34,132 nucleotides of DNA from JAWLCA01 sp050485905 (GTDB lineage Bacteria > Pseudomonadota > Alphaproteobacteria > Rhodobacterales > Rhodobacteraceae): assembly GCA_050485905.1 (NCBI GenBank), contig JBJHCH010000029.1:1-34132 (forward strand), in the 5' to 3' direction. A program made the position numbers and the translations under genes. This document shows positions 13,382 through 21,578 of the stretch, piece after piece. Position 1 is the first letter of the stretch. Every line of letters begins with the position of its first letter. The notes under the pieces were generated by a model. It did not search any database, had not been told where the DNA came from, and saw only the letters and a program-made list of their open reading frames with translations.

Positions 13382-16027
13382 TCAGGACTCGGGCGCAGCC
13401 GGGCGCTCCTTGCCCTCGCGCGCCACGGCCCAGCCGTTCAGCCAGGCAAGCCCCGCGAGTGACAGCCCCAGCCCCAGAAACGCGCCCACCCGCAACAGCC
13501 CGTCCAGTTCGGCCGCATCGATCAGAAACGCCTTGGCCGCGGCCAGCCCGGCCAGCACAAGCCCCAGCTTGCGCAGATCGGGGCGTGCGCTCAGCATGGC
13601 CCGCGCCAGCAGCACCGCGCCCACCACCAGCAGCGCAAAGGTATAGGCGTAAAGCTCCCCCTGTTCGAACCCGCGCATGATCCGCAGATCCGGCCCCTGC
13701 CACAGATGCCGGATCGCGCTGGCCAGCCAGACCGCACCCAAGGCCCAGCCCGCCGCCCACAGCCACCGCCAGCCCGACAGCGCGACCATCAGCACCGCGG
13801 GAAACAGATAGGCCAGCAGCAGGTCGTTCAGCACCGGCCAGCCAACCACCCGACCGACGAACGGCCACTCGCCGAAAACCGGCGAGGCCGGGAACACCAC
13901 CGCGGCGATCAGCGCCACCGCGGCCGCCACGCCAAGAACCCAGGCGAGGGCCAGCCGCAGGCGGCGCAGGATCGGCATCTCGGCGCGACGCACCTGAACC
14001 CAGGCCAGCGCGATCAGCACACCGGCCTGAAGCCCCAACTGGGCATGGGGGCCGATCGCGTCGGGCAGCACCCGCGCGATGACGATCCCCGCGGCAATCG
14101 CGGCGCTGGCAAGCAGCCCGGTTTCCACCACCAGCCGCGCGTATCGGCGCAACGGGTCGTCCCCCAGCGCCCGGATCAGCCAAAGCGCTGCCAGCGGCCC
14201 CGCCAGCGTCGCCAGGACAGAGGCCAGCATCTCGGCCACGCCCGCCCACTCCAGATGCCAGCCCAGTCCGGGGTCCAGCACCAGCCGCCATGCCAGCGCC
14301 AGCGAGGCGAGGATCAGGAACGCCCCCAGCGCGGGGATGTCGAAACGCCGGTCCATCGCCGCAGCAGAAGCCATCAGAACCGCCAGCGCCACGGTCAGCG
14401 CCGCCTGCCCCAGCACCAGCATCAGCCCCAGCGCCACCAGCGCGAATGCCGCCGCGGCCGAGGCGCCAAGCCGCGGCCCGCCCCCGCCATCGCGCGCGGC
14501 GTAGCGCAGCGCCAGCGTGGTCGCCAGCGCGGCAAGCGCCATCGCATGCAGCGCCCAGGGATAGCTGCCCAGCACCGCCGCAGGCTGCCAGGTCGTCTCC
14601 ATCGCCACCAGCGCGCCGCCGGGCAGGCACAGTCCCGCCAATGTCCAGGGCGCATGGCGACCGGGCGCCTCGGCCTCGCCGCGACGGATCATCGCCAGCC
14701 CGGCAAGCACGGCAAGGCCCAGCACCATGCCGGCCTGCAACGGCATCGGCGATTCCGGCAGTCGCTCCACTGCGAACGCGCCAAAGACCGGGCCGTGGCT
14801 CCAGGCCTGCCAGACGATCCACAGCGGCAGGGCCAGCACCGGCAGCACCATCTGGTCGGCCAGCGCCGGCGCCCGCAGGCACCATAGCGCGATCAGCACC
14901 GCCAGCACTGTCAGCGCCACCGGCCCCGCCAGACCGGGAACCATCAGCGCAACGCCAAAGGCGGCGACAGCCGATGCCACGAAACTGGCCCGCACCCCGC
15001 GCGCCGGTCGCGCCCGGCCCAGGGCGCGCGGCCCATCGACCAGCGGGGCGATGTAGCCAAAGGGCAACGTCATCGCCGCGCCAGCCACGGCCAGCACCCC
15101 CAGCGCGAATCCCAGCGCGTCGCCCCCGGCCACACGCCAGAGGATCATCGCGGCCAGCGGGCCAGCCAGCGCCAGCCACGTCACCCAACCCCAGCGCCAC
15201 CGCGCATCGATCCCCATTCCGGCCAGCGCCAGCAGCGCGAAATAGCCGAACAGCGCCGGGGGCGGCGGCCCGCCCCCGCCCAGCAGAAACGGCACCGCCG
15301 TTCCCGCCACCAGTCCCAGCGCCGTCAGCATCGGCCCGTGCAGCCAGCCCAGGGCGATGGCCGCCAGCGACAGCAACGCCAGTGCCAGCAGCGCCACGAC
15401 GGGCGAGACCATTTCATAAAGATGCAGCGCGGCCAGAACCGCGGCCATGGCGATGACAAGCCCCGCGCCGGTCAGCGTCGCAGGCAGGATCAGCCCGGCC
15501 AGCGGGCGGCGGCGCAGCCACTCGCCCCCCGCCGCAAGCACCCCGCCCATAAGCAGCGCCAGCAGCACCCGCGCCTGTGGCGTCAGCAGCCCGGTTTCAA
15601 CCGCATATTGCACCAGAAACACACCCGACAGCACCAGCGCCGCACCGGCTGCGGGATATATCCAGTGATCGCGCAGCCAGGCCCCCAGCCGGGCAAAGGC
15701 ATCCTCGGCCCGTCCCGGCCTGCCGGACCCTTTTCCGGCATCGACCGGCGTGCCGGTCCCGGTGGCAGCAGCCTCCTCAGGCGACGCGCCCACGGCGGGC
15801 ATCGCTCCGGCGCGCCGGGCCTGCCCCCAGGGCGAGCGGTCGGGTGCGGCATCGCCGGACTCGGCCGCCCCACCGTCAGGCAGTGTCGGGCTTTCCGCGC
15901 CGGGCTCCGCCACGCGGTTCTGGTCGCGCAGCGCCGCCAGTTCCCGCTCCAACCGCGTGACCCGCGACCGTGCGCTCAGCGCAACCCAAAGCGCCCAGCC
16001 ACCGATCAGAAACGCAAGAAGTTCCAT
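13382..16027 (-). CDS. large DUF2339 polytopic membrane protein
   Basis: This 881-aa protein begins with one hydrophobic helix (MELLAFLIGGWALWVAL), then a coiled, charged segment (SRVTRLERELAALRDQN) and a low-complexity polar linker to about residue 120. From there to the end it is almost entirely hydrophobic, enough for about two dozen transmembrane helices. This matches DUF2339 membrane proteins, whose function is unknown. I start at the ATG at 16027 because the ATG at 16048 lacks a Shine-Dalgarno, whereas GGGGA precedes the later one. It is transcribed toward the liu operon and is separated from it by 97 bases containing the liu promoter. No catalytic motif was seen. Confidence 0.85.
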   Translation of the reverse strand: MELLAFLIGGWALWVALSARSRVTRLERELAALRDQNRVAEPGAESPTLPDGGAAESGDAAPDRSPWGQARRAGAMPAVGASPEEAAATGTGTPVDAGKGSGRPGRAEDAFARLGAWLRDHWIYPAAGAALVLSGVFLVQYAVETGLLTPQARVLLALLMGGVLAAGGEWLRRRPLAGLILPATLTGAGLVIAMAAVLAALHLYEMVSPVVALLALALLSLAAIALGWLHGPMLTALGLVAGTAVPFLLGGGGPPPPALFGYFALLALAGMGIDARWRWGWVTWLALAGPLAAMILWRVAGGDALGFALGVLAVAGAAMTLPFGYIAPLVDGPRALGRARPARGVRASFVASAVAAFGVALMVPGLAGPVALTVLAVLIALWCLRAPALADQMVLPVLALPLWIVWQAWSHGPVFGAFAVERLPESPMPLQAGMVLGLAVLAGLAMIRRGEAEAPGRHAPWTLAGLCLPGGALVAMETTWQPAAVLGSYPWALHAMALAALATTLALRYAARDGGGGPRLGASAAAAFALVALGLMLVLGQAALTVALAVLMASAAAMDRRFDIPALGAFLILASLALAWRLVLDPGLGWHLEWAGVAEMLASVLATLAGPLAALWLIRALGDDPLRRYARLVVETGLLASAAIAAGIVIARVLPDAIGPHAQLGLQAGVLIALAWVQVRRAEMPILRRLRLALAWVLGVAAAVALIAAVVFPASPVFGEWPFVGRVVGWPVLNDLLLAYLFPAVLMVALSGWRWLWAAGWALGAVWLASAIRHLWQGPDLRIMRGFEQGELYAYTFALLVVGAVLLARAMLSARPDLRKLGLVLAGLAAAKAFLIDAAELDGLLRVGAFLGLGLSLAGLAWLNGWAVAREGKERPAAPES

Positions 16028-16383
16028 GACGCCATTTCCCCGATCCAAGGGTTTCCGACTGGCCCGCCTTTGCGCGCAGCGTGACGCAGGTCAGACAGCG
16101 GATCAAGCGGCGCGATGGGGTGATCAGCGGGGGCCTGCGGACTTCGCGTCCTCGAGGTTGATTGCCAAGCAGGTGTCGCGGGGATGGATCGGCATTGAGG
16201 GCTATCTGCTCGGGACGCTCGCCAACAATTATACTGTCAGCCATCGATCGCGCTCCGGCTCCGGCTTGCACCACAAATGCGGCGACCACGCTCTTGAGCC
16301 GCCGATGTCATGCGCAGCCAGCAGGCCGCGCGGCCGCCCACAGGTTCGGTCGCTGATCACGGCGCTTGATCGCCTCGTTCGGA
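16028..16383. other. non-coding or degenerate stretch
   Basis: Frames on both strands are short and show no recognisable domain or good start. It lies next to a gene remnant and probably belongs to the same decayed patch. Any promoter of the DUF2339 gene should be in its left part. Confidence 0.4.
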
Positions 16384-16551
16384 TTAAGCAGACAGACGCG
16401 CGCCGGCTTGCACCACGGCGCGCGCCTCGGCGACGATTTCCCGTACGATATCCGCGGCCGGCTGCTTGTGCAGAACCAGGCCGACGCACTGCCCCGCGCA
16501 GAGCGGCATGGCCTCGATGTCGCCGGTGAGCTCGGCCCACCGATCGCCGTG
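16384..16551 (-). pseudogene. 3' remnant of a nitronate monooxygenase-like gene
   Basis: The last 55 codons of a minus-strand frame read like the C-terminus of the nitronate monooxygenase (2-nitropropane dioxygenase) family: LTGDIEAMPLCAGQCVGLV, then PAADIVREIVAEARAVV. The AGQ-VGL block followed by PAAEIV is a usual ending of that flavoenzyme family. Nothing upstream in any frame continues the barrel, so this is a truncated relic. Confidence 0.55.
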
Positions 16552-16718
16552 CGTCGCACTGAGTTGGTGATGATCGCGACGCGGGTCGTATAGCGGAGCG
16601 CCCCCGTGAATCGCTCGAAAAGTTGACTTCGAATACCTAAGCCACAGAAACAAATTTGAAGGTCACATGAAGCTCGAACCAAGGATCAGTTGAACACCAG
16701 CACGCCCAAGAACTCCCG

Positions 16719-16946
16719 TCAGGGAAGATCACTCTTCCTGGGACGAGCCCCTGAGTTTTCGGCCATCTGAGACACCTCCTCACACCGCCAGGAATCGACA
16801 CCCCAGCCTTCGGGTGAGATCAGGGCGAGCTCTGGTCCGGCGGCATAGATGCAGGGAATGGGCAGGGCTGGCACGAAGTCATGGACCCGCTCCTCGCAAC
16901 TGTTGGCCGCGAGGGTCTCGCACAGGATGAATACGATCCGCATCAT
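16719..16946 (-). CDS. 75-aa ORF, possibly truncated DJ-1/PfpI-like
   Basis: The ATG at 16946 overlaps the stop of the LysE-like gene (ATGA), so it could be translated. The product starts with a beta-strand-like MMRIVFILCE and later has ELALISPEGWG, which resembles the second strand of DJ-1/PfpI-type proteins. The nucleophile-elbow region is absent, so if related it is a short N-terminal fragment. The tail after residue 50 looks random. It may be a decayed third gene of the exporter operon. A bulged hairpin, CAGGGAAGA paired with TCTTCCTG, overlaps its 3' end. Confidence 0.35.
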   Translation of the reverse strand: MMRIVFILCETLAANSCEERVHDFVPALPIPCIYAAGPELALISPEGWGVDSWRCEEVSQMAENSGARPRKSDLP

Positions 16947-17548
16947 GGCCCGGCCACCGCGGCCAGGCCGGCGAAGCCCAGAAGCGCCACGCCGCACAGT
17001 CGGTTGATGAGTCGCACCATCTGCGGGCTGGTCTTCAATACGCGCGCGGAGAAGACACAGGCGGCGGCGATCGGCAGCGCCCCGCCAAGCAGCACTGCGG
17101 CGCTGGCGATCGCAATGGAGGCGGCATCAAGGCGCTCCACATCGACGAATTGCGGCAAGAGCGCGAACATGAACAGCAGATTCAGCGGGCTCGACAGGCC
17201 GAGCGCCAGACCCAGCGAGGCATCGCCAAGCCGAAGCCGCCCGATCACCGGCGCCCGTGCCGAGGACTGCACCGTGATCATCGTCATCGCCAGCATCACC
17301 AGAACTGCCAGCCCGGCAATGCGCAATGCCTCCCGCGCCTCGCCGGTAAGCGACACGATCCCCATGATCATCGTCCATGAAACCACCAGAAGGAACACTT
17401 TTGATGCCGCGATCCCCAGCGTGACTTGCAGGCCGCTCTGCAGGCCGTTCATTGCGGCCCGGCTGCTGGCAACCAGGATGCAGGGTCCCGGTGCGGCCGA
17501 ATTTGCCGCTGCCGCGCCGACGAGAGCCACTGTCATGAGAGCGTCCAT
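16943..17548 (-). CDS. LysE/RhtB-family exporter (copy 1)
   Basis: This 201-aa inner-membrane protein has about six hydrophobic segments. The family signature NSAAPGPCILVASSRA lies near residues 16-31 (usual form: N-x-PGP). SPLNLLFMFALLPQFVD is the conserved central block. The family exports amino acids or homoserine derivatives; the substrate here is unknown. Start choice: the ATG at 17548 has GAGGTG upstream; the ATG at 17563 overlaps the upstream stop (ATGA) and is also possible. It pairs with a paralogue directly upstream. Confidence 0.85.
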   Translation of the reverse strand: MDALMTVALVGAAAANSAAPGPCILVASSRAAMNGLQSGLQVTLGIAASKVFLLVVSWTMIMGIVSLTGEAREALRIAGLAVLVMLAMTMITVQSSARAPVIGRLRLGDASLGLALGLSSPLNLLFMFALLPQFVDVERLDAASIAIASAAVLLGGALPIAAACVFSARVLKTSPQMVRLINRLCGVALLGFAGLAAVAGP

Positions 17549-17559
17549 CGCACCGCACC

Positions 17560-18186
17560 TCATGCAAGCGCTGCGGCCGAAAACGCCGCAAGACCAAGGA
17601 GCGCAACCCCACTGACGCGCGTCACCCTTCGTGCCCAGCCGAATCCAAGGCGCCCGGAGCGAGCGCCGAGCGCGCTGACCGCGAGCATCGGGATCGTGGT
17701 GATCACCAGAATCGCCAGGGTCACCAGCGCCAGATCGCTGGTCGAGGCCGCCGCAAAATCGACGAACTGCGGCAGGAGCGCGAGCAGGAAGATCAGATGC
17801 ACCGGACTCGTCAGTCCCGTGGCGAGGCCACCGCCGATATCACCCAACCAGCCCTGAGCCAGCCGCCCGGCGCGCAGACCCGGCTCGGCGACCGCCTCGA
17901 CGCCCGACCCGATCAGCATTGTGAGTGCCAAACCGACAAGAACGCAGATGCCCAAGACGCGCAGCACCGCCAGACCGCTTTCCGACAGGCTCAGCGCCCC
18001 GGCCATCACGGCCCAGACCACCGCGACCAGCATCAGCGTAGCCAAAGCCATGCCCAGGCTGACCTGGACGCCCGCACCAAGGCCCCGCGCCGCAGACCGG
18101 CCCAGGGCCAGCATCAAGCCGGGACCAGGTATCACCGAATTCACCGCCGTCGCGGCCAGAAGCGCGAGCAGGCAAACCGCGGTCAT
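17560..18186 (-). CDS. LysE/RhtB-family exporter (copy 2)
   Basis: This 208-aa polytopic membrane protein is paralogous to the next gene: NSVIPGPGLMLALGRSA near the start and SPVHLIFLLALLPQFVDF in the middle match copy 1 position by position. I start at the ATG at 18186, with GGGGA upstream; the open frame to 18426 has no family similarity. The divergence between the copies suggests an old duplication or two different substrates. Tandem pairs might act as a heteromer, which is inference. Confidence 0.83.
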   Translation of the reverse strand: MTAVCLLALLAATAVNSVIPGPGLMLALGRSAARGLGAGVQVSLGMALATLMLVAVVWAVMAGALSLSESGLAVLRVLGICVLVGLALTMLIGSGVEAVAEPGLRAGRLAQGWLGDIGGGLATGLTSPVHLIFLLALLPQFVDFAAASTSDLALVTLAILVITTIPMLAVSALGARSGRLGFGWARRVTRVSGVALLGLAAFSAAALA

Positions 18187-18599
18187 CGCGCCGATCCCCG
18201 GCACTGCCAATCGAAGCTCCCGCCGCATACCGGTGCGATACGGGTGTGCCGCGTCCTGTCGCGTGCAAGCGACCGCCCGCATCGGGCCGAACCGCCAACG
18301 GTGCCAGTCTGCCGCCAGTTCGTTCTGCGATGTTTCACATGGCGCTCCCGTTGCCTGGTGTCGCGCATTCGACCTGCTGCGATCCCGCAAGCCGGGACCG
18401 AAGGAATCATGCGCACCCGGCGTCAAACGAGCGTCATCTGGGTGTGAATTGGGTGTCGGACGCCGACGCCTTCAGGATCATGGCCAAAAGCGTCAGGTTG
18501 AACGGCGGCGCCCCGCCGGAATCACCGGCGATACCGCAGAAGACAGAGCTTGGGGCAGAGGCCCAGATCCAGGCAAATCCATCCCGCGCGATCAAGCCA
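18187..18599. other. stretch without recognised gene upstream of the transposase remnant
   Basis: The promoter of the LysE pair should lie here on the minus strand. Plus-strand frames between 18246 and 18599 run into the transposase remnant but show no convincing similarity of their own; part may be decayed transposase sequence. Confidence 0.35.
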
Positions 18600-18755
18600 T
18601 CGCTTGATCCGAACCTCTATGCCGAGCGGCACAAGGTCGAGAATTTCTTTCAGAGGATCAAACGCTTCCGCCGCATCGCCCTGCGCTGCGAGAGAACGCT
18701 AACCAGCTTCATGGGATCCGTCTTCCTCGTCTCAGCCCTCGACTGGCTAAGATGA
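18600..18755 (+). pseudogene. 3' remnant of an IS5-type transposase
   Basis: The last 50 codons before the TGA at 18753-18755 encode LYAERHKVENFFQRIKRFRR followed by IALRCERTLTSFMGS and a hydrophobic end with ALDWLR. The R-H-x-V-E-N-x-F/-R-I-K block, carrying the last catalytic Glu, is the C-terminal DDE signature of IS5-family transposases. The catalytic Asp-containing parts are missing. No clear terminal inverted repeats were identified. Confidence 0.7.
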
Positions 18756-18796
18756 ATGCAGACACGACCTAGGGGGCGTTCTGAGACCGGCTTGGG

Positions 18797-18835
18797 ATGC
18801 ACGGCAGATGCACGCAAAACATACGTGGATGCACA
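18797..18835. repeat. second ATGCACG repeat cluster, downstream of purK
   Basis: On the plus strand ATGCACG lies at 18797 and 18808 (11 bases apart), a degenerate ACATACG at 18819, and ATGCACA at 18829. The cluster begins 9 bases beyond the purK stop codon. Placement and orientation relative to the upstream minus-strand gene are the same as for the cluster after mccB. Confidence 0.65.
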
Positions 18836-18843
18836 CCCCGGTT

Positions 18844-19911
18844 TCAGCCCCGGCGCACCCGGTTCACATGCCCCATCTTGCGCCCCGGCCGTGCCTCGGC
18901 CTTGCCGTACAGATGCACCTGCGCACCGCTTTCCCGCGCAATCTCGGGCACTCGCAGCACGTCATCGCCGATCAGATTCTCCATCTCCACATCGGCATAG
19001 CGCCCCCCATCCCCCAGCGGCCAGCCGGCGATGGCGCGGATGTGCTGCTCGAACTGATCTACGGCGCAACCGGCCTGCGTCCAGTGACCCGAATTGTGCA
19101 CACGCGGCGCAAATTCGTTCACGATCAACCCCTTGGCGGTCACGAACAGCTCCACCCCGATGACGCCGACATAGTCCAGCGCAGTGAGGATCCGCGCTGC
19201 GATCAGCACCGCATCCGACCGTTGCGCCGCCGACAGCCGCGCCGGAACCGTCGTCCGCCGCAGGATGCCGCCCTCATGCAGGTTCTCGCCGGGGTCATAG
19301 GCCGCAACCGACCCATCCAGCCCCCGCGCCGCGATCACCGAAACCTCATGGCTGAACTCGACAAACCCTTCCAGCACCGATGCCGCCCCACCGACCGCAT
19401 CCAGCGCCCCCACCGCCCCATCGCGCGATGCAATCCGCACCTGCCCCTTGCCGTCATACCCCAGCCGCCGCGTCTTCAGGATCGCGGGCACCCCCACGGC
19501 GTCGATGGCGGCCATCAGGCTGTCATGATCCTCGACTGGAGCGAACGGTGCAACCGCCAGCCCAAGCCCCTGAAGAAAAGCCTTTTCTTCCAGCCGGTCC
19601 TGGCTGGTGGCCAGCGCCCCGCGCCCCGGCCGGATCGGGCGCAGGGCCTCTATCGCGTCCAGCGCGGCGGCGGGCACATTCTCGAACTCATAGGTCACGA
19701 CGTCGACGGACTGCGCGAACGCGGCCAGCGCAGCGGCATCGTCATAGCCCGCCGTCGTCACCCGATGCGCCACCTCGCCCGCGGGTGGATTCGGAGCGGG
19801 CTCGTAGACATGGCACCGATACCCCAGCCGGCTCGCCGCGACCGACAGCATCCGCCCCAACTGCCCGCCGCCCAGTATTCCGATCACCGCGCCGGGCGGC
19901 AGTTCACGCAT
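18844..19911 (-). CDS. purK: 5-(carboxyamino)imidazole ribonucleotide synthase
   Basis: PurK is an ATP-grasp enzyme that makes N5-CAIR from AIR, ATP and bicarbonate in purine synthesis. The 355-aa protein has the N-terminal IGILGGGQLGRMLSVAASRLG motif, the KTRRLGYDGKGQ ATP-binding block and the metal/substrate block VNEFAPRVHNSGHWT. The ATG at 19911 overlaps the purE end by 8 bases, indicating translational coupling; the open frame to 19983 lies inside purE. Its 3' end is followed by the ATGCACG repeat. Confidence 0.95.
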   Translation of the reverse strand: MRELPPGAVIGILGGGQLGRMLSVAASRLGYRCHVYEPAPNPPAGEVAHRVTTAGYDDAAALAAFAQSVDVVTYEFENVPAAALDAIEALRPIRPGRGALATSQDRLEEKAFLQGLGLAVAPFAPVEDHDSLMAAIDAVGVPAILKTRRLGYDGKGQVRIASRDGAVGALDAVGGAASVLEGFVEFSHEVSVIAARGLDGSVAAYDPGENLHEGGILRRTTVPARLSAAQRSDAVLIAARILTALDYVGVIGVELFVTAKGLIVNEFAPRVHNSGHWTQAGCAVDQFEQHIRAIAGWPLGDGGRYADVEMENLIGDDVLRVPEIARESGAQVHLYGKAEARPGRKMGHVNRVRRG

Positions 19912-20392
19912 CGCCCGGCACCTCGGGGATCGAGGCCGACAGATCCGACCGCCAGCGTTCCAGCCGCAGCGCCAGTTCGGCATCGCTCAGCGCCAGGATC
20001 TGCGCCGCCATCAGCCCCGCGTTCATCGCCCCCGCCGCGCCGATCGCCATGGTCGCCACCGGATAGCCGCGCGGCATCTGGACGATGGAATACAGGCTGT
20101 CCAGCCCGCGCAACGCCTCGGTCTGCACCGGCACGCCGATCACCGGCAGGCGGGTCTTCGACGCCATCATGCCGGGCAGATGAGCCGCCCCGCCCGCGCC
20201 CGCGATGATCACATGCAGCCCGCGCCCCACCGCATCGCGCCCGTAATCCCACAGCCGGTCAGGCGTGCGGTGGGCCGAGACGATGCGCACCTCATGCGGC
20301 ACGCCCAGCTCGTCCAGCACCTCTGCCGCCGCGCGCAAGGTGGGCCAGTCCGACTGACTGCCCATGACGATCCCGACCCGTGGCTCCGACAT
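19904..20392 (-). CDS. purE: 5-(carboxyamino)imidazole ribonucleotide mutase
   Basis: PurE converts N5-CAIR to CAIR. The 162-aa protein has the substrate-binding GSQSDWPTL motif, the active-site His41 in SAHRTP, and GAGGAAHLPGM. This is the class I type that needs PurK, consistent with purK directly downstream. The ATG at 20392 has a GGGG-rich Shine-Dalgarno. A promoter candidate lies 30-55 bases upstream. Confidence 0.96.
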   Translation of the reverse strand: MSEPRVGIVMGSQSDWPTLRAAAEVLDELGVPHEVRIVSAHRTPDRLWDYGRDAVGRGLHVIIAGAGGAAHLPGMMASKTRLPVIGVPVQTEALRGLDSLYSIVQMPRGYPVATMAIGAAGAMNAGLMAAQILALSDAELALRLERWRSDLSASIPEVPGDA

Positions 20393-20420
20393 CCTGCCCC
20401 CCGCGCTTCACGAAGGGCGC

Positions 20421-20448
20421 ACTATAGCCGCCGCGCGGGCACGGGCAA
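20421..20448 (-). promoter_or_regulatory. candidate promoter of purEK
   Basis: On the minus strand TTGCCC (20443-20448), a 16-base spacer and TATAGT (20421-20426, five of six consensus bases). It would give a leader of about 20-25 bases before the purE ATG. Confidence 0.55.
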
Positions 20449-20453
20449 TGCGG

Positions 20454-20672
20454 TCAGGCGATGATATCCGGGGTCAGGATATCCTCGATCCGCGCGATCT
20501 TGTCCTTCAGCGCGAGTTTCTGCTTCTTCAGCCGCCTGAGCGTCAGCTGGTCGGCGCGGGTCATCGAATCCAGCGCCTCGATCGCATCGTCCAGATCGCG
20601 GTGTTCGCGCTTCAGCACCTCCAGCTTCACGCGCAGCACGTCTTCGGAATTCAGTTCCATGGGGGCATTCAT
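20454..20672 (-). CDS. DUF465 (YdcH-like) small helical protein
   Basis: The 72-aa product is mostly charged helix: LRVKLEVLKREHRDLDDAIE, then LTLRRLKKQKLALKDKI and the conserved ending RIEDIL-P. This is the DUF465/YdcH family, short coiled-coil-like proteins of unknown function. The ATG at 20672 is chosen; an internal ATG at 20660 is possible. It ends just upstream of the purEK promoter. Confidence 0.88.
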   Translation of the reverse strand: MNAPMELNSEDVLRVKLEVLKREHRDLDDAIEALDSMTRADQLTLRRLKKQKLALKDKIARIEDILTPDIIA

Positions 20673-20776
20673 CTCGGCCGTGCCTCTTGTCCTTGGGTTG
20701 CGAGTCGCAATCGTAAACCGGCGTCAGGATACCCATTTTCCCCCGTTGCGGAAAGTTTTTCGGCCACCCCCGTCCC

Positions 20777-20805
20777 CTTGTCGCGGCCCCCGGCGCGCCC
20801 CATAT
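20777..20805 (+). promoter_or_regulatory. sigma-32-type heat-shock promoter of hsp20
   Basis: CTTGTCG (20777-20783), a 14-base spacer, then CCCCATAT (20798-20805). The -10 box matches the RpoH consensus CCCCATNT fully, and the -35 box matches the CTTG core. The start site would be about 60 bases before the hsp20 ATG. Confidence 0.65.
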
Positions 20806-20871
20806 CATTGGTCGGGCCGCCGGATTCGGGGCCATCGATACCGCAACGTCGCTTCATCAAGGGCTTGCAAG

Positions 20872-21285
20872 ATGACGAAACAGACCTTCGGCGCCCACCC
20901 GTTCCTGCTGGGCTTCGAGCAATTGGAACGGCTGGTGGAGCGGACGGCAAAGTCCGGCAGCGACGCTTATCCGCCGTTCAACATCGAACAGCGCGGCGAC
21001 GCCGCCTATCGCATCACGCTGGCCCTTGCCGGGTTCCGGGAAGAGGAATTGTCGATCACGGTAGAGGATCGGCAACTCGTCGTCCGCGGCCGTCAGGGCG
21101 ACGATGACGACGGACGCGTGTTCCTGCACCGGGGGATCGCGGCCCGCGCCTTTCAGCGCGCCTTTGTCCTGGCAGAGGGGGTCGAGGTTTCGGGCGCGGT
21201 GATGGAAAACGGGCTGCTGCACATCGACCTAGCCCGTGTCGTCCCCGACCCGGTGGTGCGCACAGTAAAGATTTCGAAAGGATAG
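20872..21285 (+). CDS. Hsp20-family small heat-shock protein
   Basis: This 137-aa ATP-independent holdase chaperone has an alpha-crystallin domain from about residue 35: YPPFNIEQ, the conserved AGF-EEELSITVEDRQLVVRG block and VMENGLLHIDLARVVPD near the end. AAGGG precedes the ATG by 8 bases. The DUF1150 gene follows after 9 bases. The sigma-32-type promoter upstream fits heat induction. Confidence 0.93.
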   Translation: MTKQTFGAHPFLLGFEQLERLVERTAKSGSDAYPPFNIEQRGDAAYRITLALAGFREEELSITVEDRQLVVRGRQGDDDDGRVFLHRGIAARAFQRAFVLAEGVEVSGAVMENGLLHIDLARVVPDPVVRTVKISKG

Positions 21286-21294
21286 GAGGCAGGC

Positions 21295-21531
21295 ATGGAC
21301 GCGAAACTCGATCTCGAAAAAGTCACGGGCGACGGCGCCCGCCCAATCGTCTATGTCCGCGCCGTGCAGGTGTCCGACCTGCCAGAGGAACTGCGCGATC
21401 AGGCTGGCGGCATCGAGACGGTCTATGCCGTCCATGACGCCGATGGCGAACGCCTTGCCCTGGTCCGCGACCGGCAACTGGCCTTCATCCTCGCGCGGCA
21501 GAACGACATGGCCCCGGTCAACGTTCACTGA
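21295..21531 (+). CDS. DUF1150 protein paired with Hsp20
   Basis: This 78-aa protein matches the alphaproteobacterial DUF1150 family, usually encoded directly after a small heat-shock gene: IVYVRAV-V-DLP-E, then a VYAVHDADGERLALV core and FILARQND-APV-VH at the end. GGAGG lies 7 bases upstream of the ATG. Function is unknown. Co-transcription with hsp20 points to a proteostasis role, which is inference. Confidence 0.88.
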   Translation: MDAKLDLEKVTGDGARPIVYVRAVQVSDLPEELRDQAGGIETVYAVHDADGERLALVRDRQLAFILARQNDMAPVNVH

Positions 21532-21552
21532 CCCCGCAGCCGCCGGGTCTTC

Positions 21553-21578
21553 TGGCGCCCGTCAGTGAACGGGCGCCA
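21553..21578. terminator. bidirectional terminator hairpin between convergent operons
   Basis: TGGCGCCCGT pairs perfectly with ACGGGCGCCA around a 6-base loop. It sits 21 bases after the DUF1150 stop and overlaps the last codons and stop of the response regulator on the other strand. Neither side has a U-tract. Confidence 0.55.

Noticed and set aside
13344..15200. 618-aa minus-strand ORF within the DUF2339 gene
   Set aside because: It is a Gly/Ala/Arg-rich frame-shifted shadow of the membrane protein; the other frame has regular transmembrane segments.
20806..20871. ROSE-type RNA thermometer in the hsp20 leader
   Set aside because: The leader is short and I could not find a sequence pairing well with the AAGGG Shine-Dalgarno in the manner of ROSE elements.
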